Assembly (NCBI GenBank): GCA_017390645.1
Contig: JAFPAZ010000012.1
Span: 1-6,217, forward strand
Direction: 5' to 3'
Length of the DNA: 6,217 nt
Origin: Lachnospiraceae bacterium
GTDB lineage: Bacteria; Bacillota_A; Clostridia; Lachnospirales; Lachnospiraceae
This document shows, piece after piece, positions 1 through 5,716 of the stretch (its first letter is position 1; every line of letters begins with the position of its first letter). Both the position numbers and the translations under genes were made by a program. The notes beneath the pieces were generated by a model, which ran no database searches, was not told where the DNA came from, and saw only the letters and a program-made list of their open reading frames with translations.

Positions 1-104
1 ATCAATTGACGTAAGAAAAAAAATAAGTTAAAATTTTCCTAAAAATAAGGGTGGCAGTGACCGAAACCAGAAGAGAAAAAGCAAAATATAAGAAAAGATA
101 CAGA
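1..104. other. AT-rich intergenic stretch, no gene recognised
   Basis: No convincing coding, RNA or regulatory feature is visible here. One frame is open from the window edge to a TAA at 29-31 and would give the tail SIDVRKKIS. This could be the last codons of an upstream gene, but nine residues are too few to judge. The stretch is A-rich and lacks the long palindromes that begin at about 105. Confidence 0.4.
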
Positions 105-220
105 GTCGACTTTCGTATCGCTACGAGTCGAACGCAGCGAAAGCGTGCCTGCGGTGTTTTGATTCTTTTGAATTACTTTCACATAAAATATTATAGTTTT
201 GCAATTACCTAATTATAGTA
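105..220 (+). repeat. Left-truncated copy of a palindromic intergenic repeat (copy A, right arm only)
   Basis: Positions 119-220 match 338-440 with about nine differences, including one 1-nt indel. Looser similarity reaches back to about 105 (GTCG..TTTCGTA against GTCG..TTTAGTA at 322-336). The matching left arm seen in the downstream copy is missing here, so this looks like a decayed or truncated element. Its own left edge folds into a bulged hairpin, CGACT-tt-CGTA / TACG-AGTCG, at 107-130. The promoter-like motif of the downstream copy is degraded here: TTGATT at 159-164, 17 nt, then CATAAA at 182-187 in place of TATAAA. The element type is not one I can name; high copy number elsewhere in the genome is an inference. 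Confidence 0.75.
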
Positions 221-221
221 A
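211..221 (+). repeat. Left 11-bp direct repeat flanking the palindromic element
   Basis: AATTATAGTAA is identical to 431-441 on the other side of the inverted-repeat element. It also lies at the right end of truncated copy A. It fits a target-site duplication left when the element inserted, or the junction of a tandem duplication. Confidence 0.5.
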
Positions 222-430
222 TAGGCAATTGCGAAACTAACAAAACTTATAATAAGTGATTCAAAAGAAACAAATACATAAGCAGGCGCTTGTTCAGCCG
301 TCGGTACTTAATGAGCGACTTGTCGCGAATTTAGTACCGCTACGAGCTGAACGCAGCGAAAGCGTGCCTGCGATGTTTTGATTCTTTTGAATCACTTTCA
401 TATAAAATATTATAGTTTCGCAATCAACTA
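222..430. repeat. Complete imperfect inverted-repeat element (MITE-like or large palindrome)
   Basis: The left arm (222-307) is an imperfect reverse complement of the right arm (333-430). Matching blocks include TAGGCAATTGCGAAACT against AGTTTCGCAATCAACTA at the tips, AAGTGATTCAAAAGAA against TTCTTTTGAATCACTT, GCAGGC against GCCTGC, GTTCAGC against GCTGAAC, and GGTACT (303-308) against AGTACC (333-338) next to the apex. The apex holds a nested perfect palindrome, GCGAC-TT-GTCGC, at 315-326. There is no ORF inside. The element is flanked on both sides by AATTATAGTAA (211-221 and 431-441), which could be a target-site duplication. That flank is also part of copy A, so a plain segmental duplication is not excluded. 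A small non-autonomous mobile element is an inference; a structured intergenic repeat is what is directly seen. Confidence 0.75.
378..406 (+). promoter_or_regulatory. Sigma-A-like promoter for the yqeG-family gene, inside the repeat arm
   Basis: TTGATT (378-383), a 17-nt spacer and TATAAA (401-406) make a good housekeeping promoter. Its start would fall near 413, about 47 nt before the ATG at 460. The motif lies within the right arm of the palindromic element, so the repeat itself appears to supply transcription of the gene. The region is AT-rich, so a chance match is possible. Confidence 0.5.
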
Positions 431-441
431 AATTATAGTAA
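431..441 (+). repeat. Right 11-bp direct repeat flanking the palindromic element
   Basis: AATTATAGTAA is identical to 211-221. It sits directly after the right tip of the palindromic element and just before the purine-rich ribosome binding region of the yqeG-family gene. Confidence 0.5.
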
Positions 442-459
442 AGAAAGAAGGAGAAAGAA

Positions 460-969
460 ATGTTTCAGTATTTTTATCCCCATGATTATAAAGATTCAAC
501 ATATGAGATTAATTTTGAGGAATATTATAAAAAAGGGTATAGGGGAGTATTGTTTGATATTGATAATACTTTGGTTATGCATGGTGCGGATGCAGATGAA
601 AAGGCAGAACAATTGTTTCAGGAACTGAAGAAAATAGGATTTTCCACCTGTCTTATTTCGAATAATAAAGAAGAAAGAGTAAAACGTTTTAATAAAAATA
701 TTAGAACAAAATATATTTTTAAGGCGGGAAAACCATTAAAGAAAAATTATATAAAAGCAATGGAAATGATGGGAACCAATCCTAAAAATAGTATTTTTGT
801 AGGAGATCAGATTTTTACAGATGTAATCGGTGCGAAAAGGTGCGGGATGCATTGCATACTTGTAAAACCGATAAATCCTAAGGAGGAAATTCAAATTGTA
901 TTAAAACGCTATTTAGAAAGACCTATTATTAAATCCTACGAAAAATATAAGCAAAAAAAGCGAAAGTAA
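460..969 (+). CDS. yqeG: YqeG-family HAD-superfamily phosphatase (IIIA type)
   Basis: A 169-residue cytosolic HAD hydrolase. The motifs appear in order: motif I DIDNT at residues 33-37 (nucleophile D33, acid/base D35), motif II ISNN at 66-69 (S67), motif III lysine K91 in GKP, and motif IV GDQIFTD at 115-121 (D116, D121 for Mg2+). The N-terminus, with FYPHDY followed by the motif I block, is typical of the YqeG/TIGR01668 group, which is related to yeast Gep4, a phosphatidylglycerophosphate phosphatase. The physiological substrate in Firmicutes is not settled by sequence, so a lipid-phosphate role is only an inference. There is no large cap domain, as expected for this type. The C-terminal tail is strongly basic (KYKQKKRK) and could contact membrane or nucleic acid. 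The start is supported by GAAGGAG at 447-453, six nt before the ATG. The gene is probably transcribed alone from the repeat-borne promoter. The length is normal for the family. Confidence 0.9.
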   Translation: MFQYFYPHDYKDSTYEINFEEYYKKGYRGVLFDIDNTLVMHGADADEKAEQLFQELKKIGFSTCLISNNKEERVKRFNKNIRTKYIFKAGKPLKKNYIKAMEMMGTNPKNSIFVGDQIFTDVIGAKRCGMHCILVKPINPKEEIQIVLKRYLERPIIKSYEKYKQKKRK

Positions 970-1002
970 TATCTCATAAAATAAAAATTGGAATGATTTA
1001 GA

Positions 1003-1067
1003 ATTGCGGGAGCACAAAGTGCGGAGCAATACGCAAGTATTATTGGGTTAAAATACCTTTTGTAACC
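1003..1067 (+). other. Cluster of small hairpins in the yqeG-aroK gap
   Basis: Three adjacent inverted repeats are visible: ATTGC (1003-1007) with GCAAT (1026-1030) enclosing GCAC-AAA-GTGC (1012-1022); AATAC-GCAA-GTATT (1028-1041), whose loop is of the GNRA type; and GGTTA (1046-1050) with TAACC (1063-1067). The first two share a few bases and cannot both form fully. No T tract follows, so this is not an ordinary intrinsic terminator. It may be a short dispersed repeat or a weak 3'-end structure for the yqeG transcript. A further A/T hairpin, AATTTGT-AATA-ACAAATT, lies at 1095-1112. Confidence 0.4.
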
Positions 1068-1156
1068 AACATCTTGGAATATTTCTATTATAATAATTTG
1101 TAATAACAAATTTTACACATCCGGTATAGTTTTTTCGTGCATTTTATGAGTGGATA

Positions 1157-1165
1157 TGGTATAAT
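1157..1165 (+). promoter_or_regulatory. Extended -10 promoter for aroK
   Basis: TGGTATAAT combines the extended TGn element (1157-1159) with a consensus TATAAT (1160-1165). No good -35 hexamer is present at the usual distance (around 1137-1143), which is common when a TGn element is present. Transcription would start near 1172 and leave a leader of about 26 nt to the preferred aroK start at 1198. Confidence 0.7.
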
Positions 1166-1187
1166 ATTACTAATAAACCAAAGAAAT

Positions 1188-1191
1188 GGAG
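1188..1191 (+). promoter_or_regulatory. Ribosome binding site that decides the aroK start
   Basis: GGAG lies six nt before the ATG at 1198. It overlaps the alternative ATG at 1186, which has no Shine-Dalgarno sequence of its own and would leave a leader of only about 14 nt. This favours 1198. Confidence 0.65.
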
Positions 1192-1197
1192 AATCAT

Positions 1198-1701
1198 ATG
1201 AGAAACATTATTTTAATTGGTTTTATGGGTGCGGGCAAGACAGCAGTTGGAAACCGGCTTTCGAAGCAGCTTGGTTACGAATATATTGATACCGATCAAT
1301 ATATCGAAGAAAAGGAAGGAATGACGATTTCTAATATTTTTGCTGAAAAAGGAGAAGAGTATTTTCGAAATCTGGAAACAGCAGTAATAAAAGAACTGAT
1401 GTTGAGAGATAAGCCTACTATTTTTTCAACGGGAGGAGGAATGCCCCTTAGAGAGGAAAATGCGCAGCTACTAAAGGAATTGGGCGTTGTAGTATATTTA
1501 AAGGCTGTGGCGGATACGATTTATAACAGGGTAAAGGGTGACACGAAGCGACCATTGTTACAGTGTGACGATCCGAAGCAAAAGATTGTTGATTTATTAA
1601 AGATACGTAATCCAAAATACGAAGCAGCATGTAATTATGCGGTTTGTGTAGATCATAAAGATATCCGGACGGTGGCACAGGAAGTGGCAAAATTACTATA
1701 A
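1198..1701 (+). CDS. aroK: Shikimate kinase
   Basis: A 167-residue cytosolic enzyme that phosphorylates shikimate with ATP to give shikimate 3-phosphate, the fifth step of chorismate and aromatic amino acid synthesis. Visible hallmarks are the Walker A loop GFMGAGKT (residues 8-15), the Mg2+/shikimate aspartates D31 and D33 in YIDTD, the shikimate-binding arginine R57 in YFRNLE, the Walker B-like GGG at 79-81, the lid arginine R118 in TKRPLL, and R137 in RNPKY. The start at 1198 (MRNIILIGFMGAGK) fits the family better than the in-frame ATG at 1186, which adds MENH. Length is normal. No other aro gene is in the window. The next gene starts after 12 nt, so co-transcription with the peptidase from the promoter at 1157-1165 is likely. 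Confidence 0.95.
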   Translation: MRNIILIGFMGAGKTAVGNRLSKQLGYEYIDTDQYIEEKEGMTISNIFAEKGEEYFRNLETAVIKELMLRDKPTIFSTGGGMPLREENAQLLKELGVVVYLKAVADTIYNRVKGDTKRPLLQCDDPKQKIVDLLKIRNPKYEAACNYAVCVDHKDIRTVAQEVAKLL

Positions 1702-1713
1702 GAAGGTGGGTAA

Positions 1714-2781
1714 ATGAATCATTTGGAAAGAGTACATCGGCTTTTAGGAGAGAGAGAATTAGATGCTGTCGTAATAATGGAAGCGAATTGTTTAAGATAT
1801 TTTTCTGATTTCACAGGTGGTGAGGGCACCTTGGTTGTGGGAAAAGATTATCATATTCTTTATACAGATTCCAGATATGTGGAAAGTGCATCATATGAGG
1901 CGAAGTGCTTTGAAGTCAGGGATATCGGAGGAAAAAAGTATTCAGAATGTATTGCTGAAATTTTTAAAGAGAAAGAAGTACATAAAGCAGGATTTGAAGG
2001 AAATACTATACTATTAAGGGATTATCGCCGGATGACAGAGGCGGTACCGGAAGTTTTCTGGGAAGATATTAGTTCTGATATTGAAAAGATCAGGATGATA
2101 AAAGATTCTGTGGAAATTGTAAATATTGAGCGTGCAGAGGCTATTGGAGATTTGGCGTTTAATAGAATTCTTAATTTTATCAAACCGGGGGTTACCGAAA
2201 AAGAAATTGCAATGGAACTAGAACGGATTATGAAGGAGAATGGGGCATCTGGACTGAGTTTTGAAACCATTGTGGCATCCGGAACCAATAGCTCCATGCC
2301 GCATGCCAATGTGACGGACAAAGAAGTGGAATATGGGGATTTCATCATTATGGATTTTGGTTGTAAATTTGAAGGTTATTGTTCTGATATGACCAGAACT
2401 GTAGTGGTAGGAAAGGCTAATGAGGAACAACGTAAGATTTATCAGACTGTGCTTGATGCTCAGAAGGCAGCATTAGAAGTAATCAAAGAAGGTATGGTGT
2501 GTTCTGAAGTGGATAAAGTAGCCAGAGACCTGATTGCAAATGCCGGTTTTGGAGAATGTTTTGGTCATGCATTAGGACATAGTGTAGGATTAGAAATTCA
2601 TGAAGTTCCAACTTTGTCCAGACGATGCAGTGAGGTTTTGAAAGAAAACATGTTAATGACAGTGGAACCCGGAATTTATTTACCGGGCTTTGGTGGGGTA
2701 AGAATTGAAGATTTGGTTTTAGTTACAAAGGACGGATATAGGAATCTTACTTACTCCCGAAAAGATTTGGTAGAATTATAA
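1714..2781 (+). CDS. Xaa-Pro aminopeptidase, M24B family (YqhT/PapA type)
   Basis: A 355-residue cytosolic metallopeptidase expected to remove an N-terminal residue that precedes proline. Residues about 3-130 form the creatinase-like N-terminal domain, and about 135-345 form the pita-bread catalytic domain. All five metal ligands are present: D214 (MDFG), D225 (SDMTRT), H289 (GHALGHSVG), E318 (VEPGIY) and E332 (GVRIED). The conserved histidines H197 (MPHAN) and H296 (EIHEVP) are also there. The length matches the B. subtilis YqhT class. The Shine-Dalgarno AGAAGGTGG (1701-1709) begins on the last base of the aroK stop, so the two genes are tightly linked. A position just upstream of efp is conserved across many Firmicutes. 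Dipeptidase (PepQ-like) specificity cannot be excluded from sequence alone. Confidence 0.93.
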   Translation: MNHLERVHRLLGERELDAVVIMEANCLRYFSDFTGGEGTLVVGKDYHILYTDSRYVESASYEAKCFEVRDIGGKKYSECIAEIFKEKEVHKAGFEGNTILLRDYRRMTEAVPEVFWEDISSDIEKIRMIKDSVEIVNIERAEAIGDLAFNRILNFIKPGVTEKEIAMELERIMKENGASGLSFETIVASGTNSSMPHANVTDKEVEYGDFIIMDFGCKFEGYCSDMTRTVVVGKANEEQRKIYQTVLDAQKAALEVIKEGMVCSEVDKVARDLIANAGFGECFGHALGHSVGLEIHEVPTLSRRCSEVLKENMLMTVEPGIYLPGFGGVRIEDLVLVTKDGYRNLTYSRKDLVEL

Positions 2782-2801
2782 GGAAGATTATAAAAAAACA
2801 G

Positions 2802-2830
2802 TTGAAAAAGAAGAAAAATTATTATAAAAT
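2802..2830 (+). promoter_or_regulatory. Sigma-A-like promoter for efp
   Basis: TTGAAA (2802-2807), a 17-nt spacer and TAAAAT (2825-2830) lie in the 99-nt gap after the peptidase gene. The start would be near 2837, giving a leader of about 44 nt that includes a small GTGT/ACAC hairpin (2844-2856) and AAGGAGG (2864-2870). A private promoter suits the high expression expected for a translation factor. Read-through from aroK-peptidase is also likely, since no terminator is seen between them. Confidence 0.6.
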
Positions 2831-2880
2831 AATGAAAGACACTGTGTGAGAAACACGATATTTAAGGAGGAACTTAATTA

Positions 2881-3438
2881 ATGGTAACAGCAGGCGATTT
2901 TAGAAATGGTCTTACAATCGAATTAGAAGGAAATGTATATCAGGTAATTGAATTTCAACATGTTAAGCCAGGGAAAGGTGCAGCTTTTGTCCGTACAAAG
3001 TTAAAGAACATTAAGAGTGGTGGAGTCGTAGAAAAGACTTTCCGTCCAACTGAAAAATGTCCTCAGGCTCACATTGAAAGACAGGAAATGCAGTATTTAT
3101 ATTCTGATGGTGAATTGTTCCATTTTATGAATACAGAAACTTTTGACCAGATTGCATTAAACGCAGATGCAATTGGAGATTCACTTAAGTTTGTAAAAGA
3201 AAATGAAATGGTTAAGATGGTTTCTCATAATGGAGAAGTATTTGCAGTAGAACCACCATTGTTTGTAGAATTATTAATCACAGAATGTGAACCTGGTGTT
3301 AAGGGAGATACTGCTACAGGAGCTACGAAACCTTGTGTTGTAGAAACAGGCGCTACTCTTTATGTACCGTTGTTTGTAAATCAGGGTGATACAATTAAGA
3401 TTGATACTCGTACAGGAGAATATTTGTCCAGAGTATAA
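2881..3438 (+). CDS. efp: Elongation factor P
   Basis: A 185-residue translation factor, the standard length. It binds between the P and E sites of the ribosome and relieves stalling at proline stretches. The N-terminal KOW-like domain spans about 1-64. Its tip loop, KPGKGAAF, carries K32, the lysine modified in many bacteria (5-aminopentanol in B. subtilis). The two OB domains follow at about 67-125 and 130-185. The C-terminal signature, with [18 protein letters not shown], is clear. A full Shine-Dalgarno, AAGGAGG, sits 10 nt before the ATG. No EF-P modification gene is in the window, so which modification, if any, occurs cannot be told. The order peptidase - efp - spoIIIA is shared with Bacillus and Clostridia. 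The strong terminator downstream ends this transcript. Confidence 0.98.
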   Translation: MVTAGDFRNGLTIELEGNVYQVIEFQHVKPGKGAAFVRTKLKNIKSGGVVEKTFRPTEKCPQAHIERQEMQYLYSDGELFHFMNTETFDQIALNADAIGDSLKFVKENEMVKMVSHNGEVFAVEPPLFVELLITECEPGVKGDTATGATKPCVVETGATLYVPLFVNQGDTIKIDTRTGEYLSRV

Positions 3439-3500
3439 TCCCAAAAGACGAAGCGGTGAAAATTAGCTTGGTCTGAAATTAAGAAAATAGAATATTAGTT

Positions 3501-3512
3501 CTGTTTAAACAG
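3501..3512. repeat. Perfect 12-bp palindrome in the efp 3' region
   Basis: CTGTTTAAACAG is a perfect palindrome in the 85-nt stretch between the efp stop and the terminator. It could be a dimer binding site or a chance occurrence. It lies 56 nt before the -35 element of the spoIIIA promoter. Confidence 0.3.
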
Positions 3513-3523
3513 TGACGTATATT

Positions 3524-3567
3524 ATCCACAAATCCGTAATGTAAATATGGGTTTGTGGATTTTTTTT
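3524..3567 (+). terminator. Strong intrinsic terminator after efp
   Basis: A 12-bp stem is formed by ATCCACAAATCC (3524-3535) and GGGTTTGTGGAT (3549-3560), with one T-G wobble and a 13-nt loop. It runs straight into an eight-base T tract (3560-3567). This is a textbook Rho-independent terminator that separates the housekeeping block from the sporulation operon. Confidence 0.93.
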
Positions 3568-3596
3568 GTCATATTACAAATCTATTCTCATATATT
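3568..3596 (+). promoter_or_regulatory. Sigma-E-like promoter of the spoIIIA operon
   Basis: GTCATATT (3568-3575), a 13-nt spacer and CATATATT (3589-3596) closely match the sigma-E elements known from B. subtilis (about KMATATT and CATACANT). In B. subtilis the spoIIIA operon is known to be read by sigma-E in the mother cell. The -35 starts on the base after the T tract of the efp terminator. The transcript would begin near 3603-3605. Confidence 0.8.
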
Positions 3597-3622
3597 ATAT
3601 AAGGAGCTTGAAAAGTGAAAAT

Positions 3623-3628
3623 AAGGAG
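3623..3628 (+). promoter_or_regulatory. Ribosome binding site that decides the spoIIIAA start
   Basis: AAGGAG lies seven nt before the ATG at 3636. A second AAGGAG (3601-3606) precedes the in-frame GTG at 3615. It would sit at or before the predicted sigma-E transcript start (about 3603-3605), so it should be missing or incomplete in the mRNA. This favours 3636. Confidence 0.65.
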
Positions 3629-3635
3629 AGAATAT

Positions 3636-4586
3636 ATGGACAAACTGGAATTGCTTCATCACATTTTTCCTAAAAACATACAAGATATATTAGAAAAGGC
3701 GCCGATTACATATTATAAGCTGCAGGAAGTGCGGCTTAGGGTGAATGAACCACTTATTATAATTTATGACAACAAGGAATACCTGTTTGGTAAAGATGGA
3801 CGAATGGAAAGGCAGTGTAAATTACCATATATTGTAACTGCAACCGAGATAAAAGAAACATTGGAATATGTAAGTAGTCATTCTCTTTATGCGTATGAAG
3901 ATGAAATCAGACAAGGATTTATTACGGTTCAGGGAGGGCACAGGGTAGGAATTGCAGGAAAAGTGGTTATGGAAGAAGGAATCATAAAAAATGTAAAGTA
4001 TATTTCGTTCTTAAATATTAGAATTTCCCATCAGGTTTTAGGTTGTTCGGATGACATTATGCCATACATAACAAAAAGTAATGAAATCTATCATACCTTG
4101 ATTATTTCTCCGCCAAGATGTGGAAAAACGACTTTACTTAGGGATATGATTCGAAGTATTTCTAATGGTTTTGAAGAGTTTCAGGGGGCTACCGTTGGGG
4201 TGGTGGATGAAAGGTCAGAAATAGGTGCCTGCTTCTTAGGAGAGCCACAAAATGATTTAGGAATCCGGACGGATGTTTTGGATTGCTGTCCAAAAGCGAA
4301 AGGAATGCTAATGTTAATACGTTCCATGTCTCCACAGGTAATTGCCGTGGATGAAATTGGACATAGAGAGGATTTAGAGGCAATAGAATATGTAATTAAT
4401 TGTGGATGTAAGTTAATTGCAACGGTTCATGGCAATTCCATTGATGATATAAAATCAAAACCATTGCTACGAAAATTAGTGCAGGAAAGAGTATTTGAAC
4501 GGTATATCATTTTGAATAATTTAGACCATATAGGTAATATCTCCGATATTTTTGATTCACAGGGAAATCAGTTATATCATGCTTAA
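3636..4586 (+). CDS. spoIIIAA: Stage III sporulation protein AA, secretion-type ATPase
   Basis: A 316-residue cytosolic ATPase that powers the SpoIIIA channel complex in the mother cell and is related to the ATPases of type II secretion and type IV pili. The Walker A loop is SPPRCGKTT (residues 158-166, K164). The first glycine of the usual GxxxxGKT is a serine here. A conserved VVDERSEI follows at 189-196, then Walker B VIAVDE (235-240) and a TVHG box (263-266). The N-terminal part (1-150) is the family-specific region with EVRLRVNEPL at 31-40. It is close in length to B. subtilis SpoIIIAA (about 307). The in-frame GTG at 3615 would add seven residues, but the sigma-E start makes 3636 more likely. 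Its last eight bases overlap the start of spoIIIAB. Confidence 0.96.
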   Translation: MDKLELLHHIFPKNIQDILEKAPITYYKLQEVRLRVNEPLIIIYDNKEYLFGKDGRMERQCKLPYIVTATEIKETLEYVSSHSLYAYEDEIRQGFITVQGGHRVGIAGKVVMEEGIIKNVKYISFLNIRISHQVLGCSDDIMPYITKSNEIYHTLIISPPRCGKTTLLRDMIRSISNGFEEFQGATVGVVDERSEIGACFLGEPQNDLGIRTDVLDCCPKAKGMLMLIRSMSPQVIAVDEIGHREDLEAIEYVINCGCKLIATVHGNSIDDIKSKPLLRKLVQERVFERYIILNNLDHIGNISDIFDSQGNQLYHA

Positions 4587-5091
4587 AATATTAGGAGCAT
4601 GTTTTTTGGTGGTGGGAGGTTACTTTTGGGGCGAGAGTATTGCAGGAAAAAAAAAGAAGCGATATCAGCTTCTTTTGGAGTGGTCACAAATTCTAATGGA
4701 CATTGAAGGAGAAATACGCACCATGGCAACTCCACTGCCAATACTGTTGATTGAAATTGGAGAAAAAAGTAAAAGTGAAATCGGGGATATTTTAATTGAA
4801 ACCGGAAATCGGATGCAGCGGAGAGAACATTTAAGTTTTTCGGAAATTTGGGAGGAGGAGTTAAAAAAAGTAAATATAGAGGTGGAAAAGGATGAACTGG
4901 ATAGAATGATTTCGGTGGGAAAGAATCTTGGATTTTTGGATAAATCACAACAAGTTTTATTTTTACAACAGAGCCGTCAGGAACTTAAAATTCCCATTGA
5001 AACTGCATTTATGCAATGGAAGGATGCAAAAGGATTTTATGAAAAGATTGGAATTTTAGCAGCAAGTATGATGGTTATTATGCTGCTTTAA
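4579..5091 (+). CDS. spoIIIAB: Stage III sporulation protein AB
   Basis: A 170-residue membrane protein; the B. subtilis protein is about 171. A hydrophobic N-terminal segment (residues about 1-20, LKILGACFLVVGGYFWG) is followed by the basic patch GKKKKR, a long helical soluble part (about 30-150), and a C-terminal hydrophobic segment ending IMLL (about 157-170). Published structural work links SpoIIIAB to the GspF platform protein of type II secretion, which fits an ATPase partner role next to SpoIIIAA. The ATG at 4579 overlaps the spoIIIAA stop by eight bases. The only upstream purine match, AGGGA at 4561-4565, is 13 nt away, so translation is probably coupled to spoIIIAA. A TTG at 4552 is in frame but would add nine residues not typical of the family. 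Confidence 0.93.
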   Translation: MLKILGACFLVVGGYFWGESIAGKKKKRYQLLLEWSQILMDIEGEIRTMATPLPILLIEIGEKSKSEIGDILIETGNRMQRREHLSFSEIWEEELKKVNIEVEKDELDRMISVGKNLGFLDKSQQVLFLQQSRQELKIPIETAFMQWKDAKGFYEKIGILAASMMVIMLL

Positions 5092-5108
5092 TGGTTTGGG
5101 GGAGTAAC

Positions 5109-5303
5109 ATGACAATCGAATTGATTTTTAAAATTGCTGCAGTAGGAATATTGGTTACAATTCTAGGACAAGTACTGAAACATTCAGGGAGAGAGGAACA
5201 TTCTTTTTTAATCAGTCTGGCAGGGTTGATTATTGTATTATCCTGGATTGTACCATACATTTACGAATTATTTCAAAATATAAGAAAATTATTTGAGATT
5301 TAA
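5109..5303 (+). CDS. spoIIIAC: Stage III sporulation protein AC
   Basis: A 64-residue integral membrane protein; B. subtilis SpoIIIAC has about 68. Two hydrophobic helices (about 5-23 and 32-54) are joined by the polar turn KHSGREEH (24-31), a recognisable pattern for the family. It is a membrane subunit of the SpoIIIA complex. The ATG at 5109 is chosen because MTIELIFKIAAVG aligns with the family N-terminus and GGGGGAG (5098-5104) precedes it, though only four nt away. The alternative ATG at 5091 overlaps the spoIIIAB stop (TAATG) and would add six residues without a Shine-Dalgarno. Reinitiation there is possible. Confidence 0.9.
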   Translation: MTIELIFKIAAVGILVTILGQVLKHSGREEHSFLISLAGLIIVLSWIVPYIYELFQNIRKLFEI

Positions 5304-5335
5304 TCCTTCTTTATCCTAAAATAACGGAGGCGGAT

Positions 5336-5713
5336 ATGGTTAAAATCATCGTTGTTGTGCTGATTTGCGCACTGGTCAGCGTATTATTAAAAACATACAA
5401 ACCCGAAATTGCCATTTTCTTTACTTTAGCAGTTTCTTTGTTTGTTTTATGTTATCTGGTAACAGAGTTAGAAGAAATCATAGAAGTAATAAAGACTTTT
5501 GGAGAAAAAGCCCAGATTCCTGCAGCATATATGAGTATTTTATTAAAAATGGTTGGAATTTCATATTTATCTGAATTTGCGTCTTCTTTATGCAAAGATG
5601 CCGGACAAGGTACACTAGGAACTAATATTGAAACTGTAGCAAGAGTCAGTATGCTGATTTTAAGCATTCCTGTTTTAAGATCTATATTAGATTTTATTGA
5701 AGAAATCATATGA
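5336..5713 (+). CDS. spoIIIAD: Stage III sporulation protein AD
   Basis: A 125-residue integral membrane protein, slightly shorter than the B. subtilis protein (about 133). Hydrophobic helices lie at about 3-18, 24-43, 64-80 and 102-117. The stretch KMVGISYLSEFASSLCKDAG (71-90) and the following TNIETVARVSML match the conserved SpoIIIAD signature. It is thought to sit with SpoIIIAC and SpoIIIAE in the outer forespore membrane as part of the channel. The start at 5336 has GGAGG (5326-5330) at five nt. It follows spoIIIAC after 32 nt, so both are in the same operon. The downstream gap before spoIIIAE is unusually long. Confidence 0.95.
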   Translation: MVKIIVVVLICALVSVLLKTYKPEIAIFFTLAVSLFVLCYLVTELEEIIEVIKTFGEKAQIPAAYMSILLKMVGISYLSEFASSLCKDAGQGTLGTNIETVARVSMLILSIPVLRSILDFIEEII

Positions 5714-5716
5714 GGT

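Noticed and set aside
2..31. C-terminal tail of an upstream gene (SIDVRKKIS)
   Set aside because: Nine codons in an A-rich stretch are not enough evidence for a partial CDS.
387..406. Alternative -35 TTGAAT with the same TATAAA -10
   Set aside because: The spacer would be eight nt, too short for sigma-A. TTGATT at 378 with 17 nt is better.
105..440. CRISPR array
   Set aside because: There are only two direct copies of about 100 bp plus an inverted one, with no short regular repeats, no unique spacers of fixed length, and no cas genes.
1186..1197. Upstream ATG as aroK start
   Set aside because: It lacks a Shine-Dalgarno, is very close to the predicted transcript start, and adds MENH ahead of the usual family N-terminus.
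1448..1690. Reverse-strand open frame across aroK
   Set aside because: It lies fully inside a clear shikimate kinase gene, has no Shine-Dalgarno or family features, and its composition is that of an antisense shadow. The same holds for the reverse frames at 2022-2348, 2218-2430, 4189-4383, 4583-4948, 5078-5260, 5452-5709 and 5957-6175.
1817..2017. Plus-strand second-frame ORF inside the peptidase gene, and a similar one at 5365-5574 in spoIIIAD
   Set aside because: Both sit in alternative frames of strongly conserved genes, without ribosome binding sites or recognisable domains.
2844..2856. Riboswitch or attenuator in the efp leader
   Set aside because: The leader is only about 44 nt, with a single 4-bp hairpin and no T tract, too small for a known riboswitch class.
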